From: Pelagophyceae sp. CCMP2097
Lineage: Eukaryota > Sar > Pelagophyceae
DNA: 59,969 bases
Assembly (NCBI GenBank): GCA_026770575.1
Contig: MU657176.1
Location: 689,076 to 749,044 of the forward strand
Direction of reading: 5' to 3'
Shown: piece after piece, positions 33,808 to 44,914 of the stretch
How positions within the stretch are numbered: position 1 is the stretch's first letter
How the letters are laid out: each line of letters starts with the position of its first letter
The notes under the pieces: model-generated
Database searches by the model: none
What the model was told of the DNA's origin: nothing
Seen by the model: only the letters and a program-made list of their open reading frames with translations
Translations under genes and position numbers: made by a program

Positions 33808-35848
33808 ATGGCGAACACGGGCCAGCACGACTTCATTGAGTTCGTCTGCAAGCCCGTCGAGGACTTGTACCTCTCGTCGGGGGAGAAGCGCGTCGTGCGG
33901 ACGCGGCGTCTTCTCCTGGTGCCCGCGTGGGGTGACATCTGGAGCCGCGCAGCCTCGCGCCCACTTGTCTGAAAGGGGCCACCGAAAGATTGTTTTTCAA
34001 CCATTTTGTTGACGTGTACTATCTTGCACTTTTGGTACGGCAGGTACGAATCCCGAAGCTCACCGAGTACAGGTGCGACCACTTGTCGTCTGGTCGCTGT
34101 TCCGTCTTGATCGCGCCTCGTCACCGTTCTTTGCACAGATGCTCGATGCTGCGCGACCAGCACTTCCACAGCCTCTTCCGACACTACGGCAAGCACAATG
34201 GCGTCGACAAGGAGACGCTCGTCTTCTTCTTCACCGAGGAGCTCATGCAGGAGCTCGAGTCAACACACCATCTGCCGGCGTCGTTTTCTCCCTGCCTGCT
34301 GATTTCACTCGCCCTCCTCCAACACTCGCGCCACTCGAAAACCCTGCAAATTTTACAGCCCGGACGACACACCTCGGAGTGTCCACCTGCGAAAAAATGA
34401 CACCATCGTGATCCGGCACCGCCACAAACCCGTACGTCTTCCGGCGTCGGCCGTTTTGAAAAATGCGTCGTTTGCCACTCGCGCGCCCGACGTTAAAGTG
34501 CCTTCACAGACGGTCGACGGCATGTCCGTGCGCTTCGACCTGAAGAGCGACGACGCGCTCGAACTGATCCGGTCTTTCCCGCGAGCACGTGCGTCGCCCT
34601 CTCCGCTCGACTCGCCCTCCCAAGCGAAATAGGCTCTACGAACGAACGGCGATGCGTAGGCTCGTTTCAAAGTGCCGACGGGCGCACGTGCGGCAGCTGC
34701 GTCTGCCTCTTCAAAATGTGCCCACAGACAATCATCTGCCACTAGGGCGCTGCACCACGTCGCGTCGCGCGGCGGCGACCCGAGCTTTGCGGAAAAGCTC
34801 CTCGTCCTCGGTCCGTCTTTCCCTTCGTTTCACTTTTTGATCCGACCCGCAGCGTTCTTGGAAGACCGTGGCGACAAACCTCGCAGGCTGCGACCCGCGC
34901 ACGCTGGACAACTACGGTCGAACTGCGGAGTACATTGCTGGCGAGGAGTTTGACTACCCCGCGCTCGCCAAAGTGCTCAAGCCAAACGAGTTCAAGCGGC
35001 AGATGGCCGTCATCCGCGAGCAATTCGTACTCCCTTGCGTCCAGCGTCCGAAGCACTGCGCGGACACGTCGAGAGGCCCCGTCGCGAGCGTGCGGTTGAG
35101 ATTCCCTCGTCGTCTCTCTCACGATTGTTGAAGGTCATCGGCAAGAAGAAGAAGAAGCTGCACTACGACGACGACGACCGGCTGCAGAACATCATGAATC
35201 TGAAACGGCACTGCTCTTCGGACCAGCTGGCGTCTGCGAACGACGCGAAGCACGTCTCCGCAGTCCACTTCCTCTTCTCGACGCTCGCGCACGGGAACCA
35301 GGTGCGCAGCTCTCTCGATGCACCCCCGGGGCAGTCACGTCGACCGACCGTCGGTCGTCGCCCCTCACGCGACGTCGCGACGCTCGCAGGCGCGAAACTT
35401 CAAGCGCGTCATTTGCTTCCTGTGAGTCGACGGATGCCTCGTCGTGCGCACCGTCGAGCCTCGGTCGACCGAGGGTGCGTCGACGCGACGTTGCGAACAG
35501 GTACGCCTAATCTTTCGGGGCGGCTCGAGCGCATTAACATGCCCTGCTGCACATCTCGGATACGACGCACCTGCCCATAAGCCGCGCCGGCCCCTTGAGA
35601 TCGTGCTGCGCTCCAGCAGTCCGCGACCGCAAACTCGCCACGACGTCGACGGAGGTTCCAACTGTCCGTCGGAATCCCTTCTGCAGCTGCACATCCGACC
35701 ATCCCCTTCAAGGCCTCTCTCCACGCAAGCGAGACGCCCAACTGCTAAACATGTATACCAACTCCTCCGTGCTCTAGAAGCCTCGGTCGGAGAGGGCTTT
35801 TATGTGTTCGGCTTCGGGGCTGCACGCGCCGACTGCTTCTTTGATTAG
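33808..35848 (+). CDS. Multi-exon protein with a Rad60-SLD/ubiquitin-like fold segment
   Basis: First exon from ATG 33808 (MANTGQHDFIEFVCKPVED). Short exons then join to give a ubiquitin-like pattern: VRIPKLTEYR, CSMLRDQHFHSLFRHYGKH, NGVDKETLVFFFTEEL and, in the next exon, SPDDTPRSVHLRKNDTIVIRH; the D-x-T-P-x-S-x-x-L-x-x-x-D-x-I ending is typical of SUMO-like/Rad60 domains. Downstream coding fragments in several frames (RTAEYIAGEEFDYPALAKVL, GKKKKKLHYDDDDRLQNIMN) suggest further exons with unknown domains. Exon borders after 34400 and the stop are not established, and the gene may end earlier, near 35300. Confidence 0.35.
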
Positions 35849-35889
35849 GCGACCGTGGGCCCCCAACTGGGAGACGAGTAGACCCGGGA

Positions 35890-38430
35890 ATGCGTCGCTC
35901 CGTCGTCGTGGCGGCCCTGCTGGCGCCGGCGGCCTACGCGCACTCGGAGGCGACGGCGGCCGACCTTTCGCGCTGGGATCTCTCCGACGAAGGCGCTGAC
36001 GACGAAGTCCCAGGTGCCTTCGCCGTTACCCGAGCCCCGGCCGACTCCCGCGCCGAAACGAGCTCGGCGGGCGCTAGGCGGCCTCCTGTTCTGCCGGTCG
36101 CCCGCGCGGAGCAGTGACTTTTGGTGGCGACGAGCGGGGCTGCCCGACGACCTGGTGAGGCCGCGCGTCGACTAGGGGGCTGCGACGCCCGCCGGGGTTC
36201 GCCTTTGGCGGCGCGCGGGTGGCCGATGGGCCATCGTATAGGCGAAGGTGCTGAAGAGGGTCGTGGCGCTGGCGCAGCAGTGGCTCGCGCGGGCGCAGCA
36301 GTGGCTCGAGTTCTCGCTCGAGGCCTCGCTCGAGGCCGCCGAGGCCGTCGACGCCGGCGACGCCGTCGTGCTCGAGGCGCCACGGCGCGCACCGCCGGCC
36401 GCCGGCTCCGCCACCGCCGCCGGCGCGGCGGCGGACGGACCGTGGAAGCACGGCCGCCGGCTTTTCCAGGACGAGCCGGCGGCTGCGGCGCCACGCGCCG
36501 CGGCGGGCGCCGTGGCGGTGCCGGCTGACGACGGCGCGCGCGCGGCGGGCGCCGACTTTGGCGACCACCAGCGCCTCGTCATCCTCGGCAGCGGCAGCGG
36601 CCTGCAGGCGGTGGACGCGGGGCCGAAAGCCGCGCTCGAGTCGTACGCGCGGGCGTGCGAGCGCTACTCGACGAACGCAAATGGCGCGGTCATGGCGGCG
36701 CTGCGGTTTGGGTCGCTGGTGATCAAACCCGCGCGGACGTCGCCGCAGGCCTTTGGGGACGCGGGTTTGCTCGCAGTGGTCGACGCGCTCTGCGAGGGGG
36801 CCACGGCCGCGCGCGCGCTGGACCTCACCGACGTCGACGGCGCAGCGTTCACGCCGGGCTGCGCCGCCAGAGCCCTCGCCCACGCCCTCGGCCACGCCGG
36901 AGGCGGTGGGCTCGCGTACCTCGCAGTCGATTCGGCCCCGCTCGGTGCCGCACCGGCGTCGAAAATGCTGGGTGGAAGACCTCTAGTGCAAATGGAGCAT
37001 CACAGAGCGAGAGACATCGTGGCCGCCGTGCACGTAACATCGACGTGTGACTAGGTGGCGCGGGCGCGGACCGCCTGGCCCAGGCGGTATCGCCCAACGC
37101 ACGCGCCGTCAAGGTCGCGCACTGCGGCCTCGGCGACCGAGGCGCCAACGCGTGGACCAAAGCCGTAAACGACAAAGGCCGCACGTCCGCGGGCCGCGTC
37201 GAGGGATGACGGTCGGAAACCAGGCATGACTGCAGTCACGTTGTCGTGAGCGGGAGCAGAGACGCCTGGGGACGACCCGGGATCGCGGCCGTCGTGCTAG
37301 AGAAGCGCGAGAAGGAAGAGTGCCGTAAACAACCACCTGCCGCTTGTAGGCCGCGGCTGGAGCGCCTCGACGTGTCTCGGAACCGCATCGGCTTCGCCGC
37401 GCTGGAGTCGCTGCGCACCGCCGCGAAGCAGCGGCGGCCGCGGGTCTTCCTCGAGGCGCGCGGCAATGCCCTCCGCGTCGAAGGCGCCGCCGCTGCCATC
37501 AACGTCGGCGCCGCCGCCATCGCGCTCGGCGCCGCCGCGTACCTCGCGCGCCAGGCGACGACGTGCGTGCCGCCCCGCCGCGGCCGCCAAGGACTCCCCC
37601 CCCGCGCCCGCGTCCGTGAAGCCACGCTCCTCAGGCTTGAGCTGGACGCGGACCTCGTCTCGTCGCTGGCCGTCTACGGCTGCGCCACGTCGGCGTACTT
37701 TTGCGTCCAGGCGGTCAAGCACTGCTCCGAGCTGGCCCTCGGCGGCGGCGCGCGCCACGTCGTCACCGAAACGGCCGCGTTCCGCGCCGTCGACGCAGCC
37801 GCGGGGCTCGCGCGACGCGGCGTCCTGCGCGGCGCGCCCCCGCTCGTGTGGGCTCGCTGGGGTTATGTATTCCGCGGCCTGTAAGACGCGCTGTGCGGCG
37901 TAGGTGCTCGCGGCGGGCCTGGCGGCGCCGTTTGCTGCGTTTGTAGAGCTGCCGCTGCCGAAGAGCGCCGTGGCGCATCTGTTCGGCGTCGCGGCGCTGA
38001 GTGGCGTCGTCGGCCTGGTCGCGAATCGCCACGAGGCGCACAACCTCGCCCCCACGAGCCGCGCCCCGCAGCGAAAGGCCGCGCTGGCGCTGCTGGGCCG
38101 AGCGGCGGCCGTCGTGGCCACGTGCGGCGGGCCGCGCCCCTTCTTGGCTTCGGTGGAGCGCCTCCGCGCCGCTATCGGCGAGGTTCACTTCCGCCGCCTC
38201 GCCACGAGCGTCTTCACGCTCTGCTTCGCCTCGCCGCTCCACACCCTCGGTGCGACGGCCCGAACCGTCTCGTCCCTGCCCCCACGCCGCGTCTAGGCGG
38301 CAACGCGCAAGTCTTCGCGCACTGCCTCGTCGCGGCCGCCGCATTGACGCACTACGAGACGGTGCTCAACGCCCTCGTCTGGCACTACCTCCCGGCGGCC
38401 GCCGACGAACCCTCGGCTGCGCCGTTCTGA
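35890..38430 (+). CDS. Signal-peptide protein with LRR/RNI-like region and several membrane helices
   Basis: ATG 35890 opens a signal peptide (MRRSVVVAALLAPAAYAHS). After a short intron ending near 36241 comes a frame to about 36950 with a Gln/Leu helix and ribonuclease-inhibitor-like repeats (GLLAVVDALCEGATAARAL, AARALAHALGHAGGGGLAYL), continued in later exons (LAQAVSPNARAVKVAHCGLG, LERLDVSRNRIGFAALESL). Hydrophobic helices follow: INVGAAAIALGAAAYLA, LAVYGCATSAYFCVQAV, AGLAAPFAAFVELPL, VAHLFGVAALSGVVGLVA and VFAHCLVAAAALTHYETVL. The helix pattern with late His resembles hemolysin-III/PAQR receptors, but this is weak. Exon junctions are only approximate. Confidence 0.4.
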
Positions 38431-38899
38431 TAATATCGGCTCTCGACGCGGGCCGCGAATCTAGTAGAAGCGGACCGCCCACCGCAAAGGGGTGCCCTCT
38501 GGGAGAGCGGGCCCGGAGAGGCACGTGATGCGACTACTCTTGTATGGAATCGGTTAACAAAAGGTGACCGTCCGAGTCTGGCGCTTGAGCACGTGTTTTG
38601 GACTCGTGATTGCCTCGCGCTGCTGCGCCCATGGCTCGAGCCTCTTGTCGTTCCGGCGAGTCTCGTCGAGGCACTGGCAGATCCGACCGGACCGGGTTTC
38701 GGTCGTTCGGCGACGGTACGGTGCTCCACACGCGCAGCGTCGCGCGTGTCGTTCGCCACGGGCTTTGCCATGCTTAGCTGCGCGTGTCAGTGAAGCCCAG
38801 GCACGCGACCTCCGTCGCGCAGAGGACCCGACCGCCCCAGCCGAGGACCCTGGAGCACCGACACCCCGCCGTCGGCTCACCGAAAAACACGCTGAACCG
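38431..38899. other. Intergenic region
   Basis: I see no gene with domain support here. An open frame from 38564 continues into the FAH-family gene but its first 110 residues are Arg-rich and frame-shadow-like. Confidence 0.5.
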
Positions 38900-40268
38900 A
38901 TGCGGCTCCGCCTGGGCTCGGACCGCCACGGCACCGAGTCGATTTGCGTCTTGGTGGACGACGAGTGGGTCGCGCTGACGGACGCCGCGCTGGCGGCGTG
39001 CGACTGCAGCGACTGCGACGCCGTCGCCGCCGCGCTCAAAATCGTCGACGTGGGCGACTTTTTAGAGGCGACGGATGCCAAGCAACGAGCCTCAATCCTA
39101 AAACTCGCCGCCGCCGCCAAGCGCGAGGGCCTCGGCCGCCGCGCGGAGCCGACAAGTGCGTACAGCGTCCACCGCGGAAATGCCGTGACGCCGCCCCGAC
39201 GCTTGTCTGCCAGGCGAAAAGCTACCCTTCCTCGCCAAGTCGTTCCGCGACGCGGCTTTATACACGGAGCACGTGCACAACTGCAAGAAAGGCTTTGCGT
39301 TTCTCGGCTTGAGAGAGGGCCACGCGCTGCAGCTCCTCCTCGGCCAGCTCCTCGCGAAGCCGCTGCGGCTTCCCTTTTTGCTTGGCAAACGCGACGCTTC
39401 CAGGCCCGCATACTACGTTGGCAACCCGCTCACGTTGGTGGCCGACCACGCAACCGCGCGCTGGCCCTCGCACGCCAAGTTTCTGGACTACGAGTTGGAA
39501 GTCGCTTTGCTCCTCACAAAGCCTGTGCCGCCGCGGTGCACGGCCGCGGAGGCCGAGGCGGCGATTGCGGCGTCGGCCTTTGTGATCATCAACGATTTTT
39601 CCGCGCGCGACACGCAGGTCGACGAGCTCTGCAGCGTCGGCTTTGGCTTCGTCAAGTCCAAGTCGTTTTGCACCGCGATTGGCGCCACCGTCGTCACCGC
39701 AGACGAACTCTACGCGGCCGGCGACGGCGGCAGCCTCTTTACAGAGGGCCTGCGCTGCACTGTGCGCGTCAACGGCGAGCAGTGGGGCCCGGCCTCGTCG
39801 ACGGCGCGGCCGCGGTGTTGCACGCTCGCCGACTACGTCCGGTTCGCCGCTCTCGACGAGGGCCTCGCGCCGGGCGAACTGCTTGGGCTCGGCACGGTGC
39901 CCTTTTGCGCGGGCCTCGAGATCGGCAGGTGGCTGCGTAAGTCTTCCGCCGGAGTTTCGATTTTGCGGCGATGCCCCCCGCTAGGGCCCGGCGACACCGT
40001 CACCGTCGAGTGCGAGGTCCTCGGGTCGCTCGAGAACAAGGTCGGCTTTGTCGATTCGGACGCGGTTGAGTACAAGCAGCTCGCGTACTCCACCGAGCCA
40101 CAGAGCTCGCGCCTCGCCGCGGCGTGCCGCCTCGCCGTCCTCGCCATCGTCGTCCCGCCCCTCCTTTGCGCCGCGCTCATCTGCGGCGCCGTCGCCGCGC
40201 TCTTCTGGCAAGGGCCCGCCAACGGACCCCGCGACCTGCACGCGGACCCATCCAAGAAGCGCCGGTGA
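38900..40268 (+). CDS. Fumarylacetoacetate hydrolase-family protein with a C-terminal membrane anchor
   Basis: Exons 38900-39155, 39214-39936 and 39985-40268 join in phase, 420 residues. The catalytic core is clear: AYYVGNPLTLVADHATARWP, DYELEVALLLTKPV (acidic metal ligands), FVIINDFSARDTQ, GFGFVKSKSF and, across the last intron, GLEIGRWLRPGDTVTVECEV with GSLENKVG. FAH-family enzymes cleave C-C bonds or decarboxylate beta-dicarbonyl compounds with Mg2+ or Mn2+. Unusually, the protein ends in one hydrophobic helix (LAVLAIVVPPLLCAALICGA) and a short basic tail, so it is probably tail-anchored. The N-terminal 85 residues are an extra domain typical of larger family members. Confidence 0.85.
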
Positions 40269-40386
40269 ACGGACCCCGAAAGACGCCTCGAAGCACCTGT
40301 TCCCTTGAAAGGGCGAGTCGCGTGGCCACCTTGCGAGCGCCGCGCGGCTTCGACGGGGTGCCTAACCGCCCTGTCGGGGATAGTCT

Positions 40387-40412
40387 TCCGGGTTTTCCCC
40401 GGAAAACCCGGA
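40387..40412. terminator. 26-bp perfect hairpin between convergent genes
   Basis: tccgggttttcc, two bases, then its exact complement ggaaaacccgga. It lies about 120 bp past the FAH-family stop and on the 3' side of the minus-strand frame ending at 40589. It may mark a 3' end or be the relic of an insertion; no function shown. Confidence 0.45.
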
Positions 40413-40588
40413 TCGCCACAGGAACGCCGCTTTCGGCCCAGCGCAGCCTCGACGAGGGCATGTCCGAGGCCGCCCGGCTCCATCCTTGAACTCCGCGGTA
40501 CGAGCGCCGCGGCCGGAGCCCCGCATTCGACGTCTGTCGGCGACCCTCGTCCACGAGTTCACGGAATATTTTTTTACAGTGCACACCA

Positions 40589-41030
40589 TCATCGCGGCGA
40601 CTTTGGCCGCCGCGCGTGGCCGCCTTCGGGCGCGCAGAATGCGCGGAGCGGGTCGCGTGCGTCGAGGGGGACGTAGACACCTTTAAAAAAACGTCGACGC
40701 AGCGCGGAGACGGCCGCTTCCCCCGACGGTGGAAACGCACAGGGATGGCCGAAGTGGTCGCCCCAGTAGAACTCTGTCATGTTGGGAATGTGGCGGACCT
40801 CCAAGAGTTCCCTACAGAGGCGCACGTATAACCCTGCCGAGCGTGCATGCCCCCCGCGTCCAGCCGCATCGCAGCCTGGTCACTCGGGAGCGGCGCAGGC
40901 TCCACGTCGGCAACTCACGCGCACGGCACGCCCTTGAGGATCTCTTTGAGGTGCGCGTTCGGTCGCCCGCGCTTGCCGTCCGCGCCGTCCTCGTCGTCGA
41001 GCACCGAGGCCTGCCGTCGACGTGAGACGC
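40589..41030 (-). CDS. Short unassigned coding segments
   Basis: Two frames on the minus strand look protein-like: KRGRPNAHLKEILKGVPCA (about 41000-40920), ending at a stop that overlaps a gtgagt donor, and LCRELLEVRHIPNMTEFYWG to a stop at 40589 (ends ARRPKSPR). They could be two exons of one small protein, but I could not fix a phase-consistent junction. Function unknown. Confidence 0.3.
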
Positions 41031-41043
41031 GGCCGAATGCGTG

Positions 41044-42756
41044 TTAAAGGCGCACCATTTGGAAGTGTTCGCGGACGCGGCCGATGAGCTCGCGCCAGTA
41101 CCTCTCCAGACAATCGCCGCAGAGAAATTTGTTTGCGACGCTTCGCGCGCTCTTCTGCAGCTCCTTGATTGCGGTGGCGCCGCCATGCGCCTTTACTGCG
41201 TTTGCGGCCATCTCCGCGTCGACGGCGAGGTGCGTCTTGCCGCTTTGGAGGCCCGGGTAGTACCACTCGACCGCCAGGCTGTCCCAGAGCAGCACGACGC
41301 TCCCGAGGTCCCAGAGGTAGTTCAAATTGCGCGAGTACGACCCTGCAAGGGCACGCTCCTAAGGCCTCTCCCGCGCCCGTCGACGCACCGCCGCGCGTGC
41401 CGGGCAGGTTGAGCACGTATTGCCACTTTGAAAAGTTTGTCGTGTTGACGTAGCCGCCGTGCACCAGCGCGTAGCCCGACGCGTTGGGCACCATCGCCTT
41501 CGTCGCATCGACCTAGCGTGGCGGTCTTTTTCTGGCGGCGTACGGCGAATATCTTTGCCGGAGACTTTGCCGGAGACCCTCGGGCTCTTTTGTCACCGTC
41601 GTTCCTGACGGTATTCCACCCAGAGGGCGCAGCGGCGGGCCATGTCCGGTGTGTACGGAAATTGCTTCGCGCAGGCCTACGCCGTCGCTCAAGGGCCCGC
41701 AGTGGCCGGCCGGCGCCTCGGACGCACGAGCGCTTCGGGCGGCGTGCACTGGACGCATTTCACGTCAAAATTTTTGGGATCCTTGAGCGAGAGCGCAATA
41801 GCCGCGACGCGCGCCACGTTGCCCGAGTTGCACTGCGGCGCGACGGCCCCGCGCCAGAAGACGCGCGAATCGCGCGACTCAAAGGGCCGCGCGTCCGCGA
41901 CCGCCCTGCAGCGGCGAGCGTCAAAGGATCGCTCGTGCTTCTGCCGCAGCGAGGGCGCGCGCACTTGGACTCTTGGAGCTTCTGGCCCCATTCGCCGACG
42001 TGGGCAAAGTACGGGTTGGGGATGAGCAGTCCAGGAGCGGCGTAGCCGGAGACTTTTGCGATGACCAAGCAAGTAAACTACGCGCGAAAACGTCACCGAA
42101 AGCCGCCCCACTCCGACCGGAGGCCCACGGCGAAGAGGAGCCTCTCGCAACACGCACCGGGTTCTTGGCGGAGCAGCCCGTGCCGCGGGCGCCCTGGTCC
42201 CATGCGGCGGCAAAGTTCGGCAGCGGCGATCGCCGCGCCAGGGAGAGCAAAGTGGAGAAGAGGTAGTGCGTCTTGTGCTTCTGCGCGTGGTCGTGGCGCA
42301 CCGAGCGGTAGACGCGGTTCCGGTAGACGAAGATAAAGTACGGGTCCTTCAGCGTCCGCGCCAGCACGTCCGCAGCGCGCGCAGGCGTCTTCACGCGCGC
42401 GTACTGCGTCATGGAACGGTTCAGCATCCAGCGCACCCTACAAGAGCGGTGAAGCGGCGACGGCGCGCCGCCAGAGGCCGCGCGAGCCTCGCCTCGCCGC
42501 CGCGTCGTGCGTCTCGTATATGTCGCGCGGCGCCTACGACGACGAGGCGCGGTCGCGCGCGCGGCTGCGTGCGCCACGCCGCGCCGGCGGCGGAGGCAGG
42601 GGGTCGGGCGCCGCAGCGCACCATTTCTCGAAGCTGCTCGTCGGGCTGCCACCGCGTCTCGGCTCGGCCCGCCGGCGGGTCCGCGTCGCGCGGCCGGCGC
42701 GCCGCCGCCGCCGCGCGGCACGCGCAGCAGAGCGCCACCAGGAGCAGGCCCCCCAT
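41044..42756 (-). CDS. GT90 (CAP10/POGLUT-type) glycosyltransferase
   Basis: Starts with a signal anchor (MGGLLLVALCCACRAAAAA). Exons then give NRSMTQYARVKTPARAADVL, FVYRNRVYRSVRHDHAQKHK, KVSGYAAPGLLIPNPYFAHV, then SRVFWRGAVAPQCNSGNVAR with KDPKNFDVKCVQC, and finally KWQYVLNLPGT, NYLWDLGSVVLLWDSLAVEW and a helical end FLCGDCLERYWRELIGRVR. The W-R-G core, the Y-x-x-x-x-x-G-x-x-x-S-x-R-x-x-x-L segment and the S-V-x-x-x-W-x-x-x-x-x-E-W-Y pattern mark GT90 enzymes, which add xylose or glucose in the secretory pathway. Exon joins were not all checked. Divergent from CSN5 (155 bp between starts). Confidence 0.65.
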
Positions 42757-42911
42757 GCGAGCCGTCGGCGCGCCTTGCGCGTGCGAATGATATCGCCGAA
42801 ATTCAATCATACCTCCGGAAGGCTCGAAAGAAGTCCTTTCAGATTTCCCAAAACTTTGAGCTTTCGACTTTTGGAAGTGGGCCGGAAAGCTCGCACGGTC
42901 TTTTGGGCAGC

Positions 42912-44695
42912 ATGGCGAGCGCGGCGGAGAACTCGTGGTATCGCGTCGATGAGGAGAAGCTCGAGGCGCTGCGGAAAAAGAAGGAATGGATGAGCGAGTG
43001 CGTCTTCCTTCGTAAATCGCCCCGCGCGACGGGCACCGCCCCGCGCGGCGCTTCACGCGTCGCCGCCGTAGCGTCAAGTACTTCAAGCGCGTCATGGTCT
43101 CACCCGTGGCCTCTGTGAAGATGCTGATGCACACGTACTCTGGCTGCGAGGAGGGCATGCGCCAAGGGGGCAAGCCGCTCGAAGTTATGGGCATGCTGTG
43201 CGTAATTTTCGCGGCAGACCCCGTGTGGCGCCGCGGGGCGCGCTTCCGGCACCGTCTTGGATGCGCGCGTTTGCCGGCGCGGGACTTAGCCTTTCAGGCT
43301 CGGCTGCCCGTCCGACACGCACCCCGACACGCTCGTCGTGACGGACGTCTTCCCGCTGCCCGTCACCGGCTTCGAGACGCGCGTCGTCGCCGACGACGAG
43401 AGCGTGATCAACTACATGATCGAGCTGTCGGAGATGATCGAGCGGACCCGAAAGGAACGAATCATGGGCTGGTCCGTCCTTCGTTCCAGTCGCATCCAGA
43501 GCCCCCGCTTATTTTGATCGGGGTCAGGTACCACTCGCATCCGTTTGACGTCGACGAGGCGCACAACCATTGCTTCCTCTCGAGCACAGACATGTCCACG
43601 CAGTTAGCGTGGCAAAACGCCGAAGACGGTGCGGAGACGCGCCGGAGACACGAGAACACGCCGGTCGACCGCCTGCCGTAGGCAACGGCAACCCCTTCCT
43701 GGCCATCGTCATCGACCCGCTCCGGTCGTTTGCCAAGAACCGTAAACATCCAGCGCCTCCCGAGGCTGCCTCGAGGGGGGACCGTCGTCAGTGCTCCCCT
43801 CTGACGGATGTCCGCCGCAGGCGCCGAGATTGGCGCGTTCCGCGCGTACCCGCCGAACCACAACGCTCCCGCGGGCGAGACGCCCGACGGCAAGGTCATC
43901 CCGGAAGAGGCCAAGCGCGTCGAGCGCTGGGGCGCGTGCGTGGCCCGCCGCGCTGACGCGACGATCCCGGGCCCCGCCGCGGAAGCGCACCGCGTTTGTA
44001 GGTGCTGGGGGCGATACTACGAGCTCACAGTGGAATACTTCATTTCCGAGCAGGCCAAGATCATCATCGACGTCCTCAACAACTCATTCCTCTGGACGCG
44101 CACCCTCGGCTCGACGCCCATGCTCGAGGTGCCCTCTTGCGCCGGCCCTTTTGGCGACGCCTGCGGCGAAGGCCCCTTCGCGGCGACGGCCCCTTCGCGG
44201 CGGCCCTCGCCCCGCGGCGGCCCGCGGCGGCGCACCGCGACGACGCTCCGCGCAGGCCGAGACGCGGCAGCACGTCGGCGAGCGCATCGCGACGGTGACG
44301 GAGAAGCTCGAAACGGCCAACGGCGCGCTCGTCCGCCACCGTGTTGGGAGTTTGGAAACCTGGTCGCAGCAAGGACGGTGCAGACGGAGTCGTGAGCGGC
44401 TCGAGAGACCCGGGGAAGACGTGGCCGTCATTCGCGGCAAACGCGTGATTCCGGAGAACACAAATTCCGAGAACACAAATTCCGGAGAAAAGTGCCGCCG
44501 ACCATACCGTCATTGCCCCTGCAGGCGCACGGCAGCTCGGGTTCGCGCATGTCATTGTCGTCGTACATGCCCATCGAGGCGCGCGAGAAGAACGGCTCCG
44601 TCGTGACCAAGGCGGCGCAGGCGAGCTGCGGCCTCGCCACCGAGGCGACGCAGGGGCAGATGACCCAAGTCGCAAAGCAAATCGTCTTCATGTGA
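42912..44695 (+). CDS. CSN5: COP9 signalosome subunit 5 (JAMM deneddylase)
   Basis: ATG 42912 opens MASAAENSWYRVDEEKLEAL. Exons give YFKRVMVSPVASVKMLMH, GKPLEVMGML (MPN Glu), DVFPLPVTGFETRVVADDE, then across an in-phase intron IMGWYHSHPFDV with FLSSTDMSTQLAWQ (JAMM His-His-Asp), NPFLAIVIDPLRSFAKNR, IGAFRAYPPNHNAP, CWGRYYELTVEYFISEQAK, RIATVTEKLETANGAL and a last exon ending GQMTQVAKQIVFM. CSN5 removes Nedd8 from cullins and so controls the SCF-type ubiquitin ligases. The gap between the second JAMM His and the Ser is 13 residues, longer than the usual seven. At least seven exons; the first junction (about 43000-43080) is uncertain. Confidence 0.88.
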
Positions 44696-44914
44696 ACGCC
44701 GCCCCCGAGGGCGCGCCAGACCAGAGGTCCGCCGCCGCCGGAGAAATGCCAGATCTTACTAAGTATCTCGTGTTTAAAGTATCTCGTGTTTCACGTGTCG
44801 ACACTTTGCGGTCGACGGGGGGCAAGGCAAGGGTGCGGGGTGCTTCTCGGATCGTAAAAAGCGAGCGCGGCAATGAGGACAAGGTGTCTCCGCGCGCCGG
44901 CCTCGCTGCGGGGG

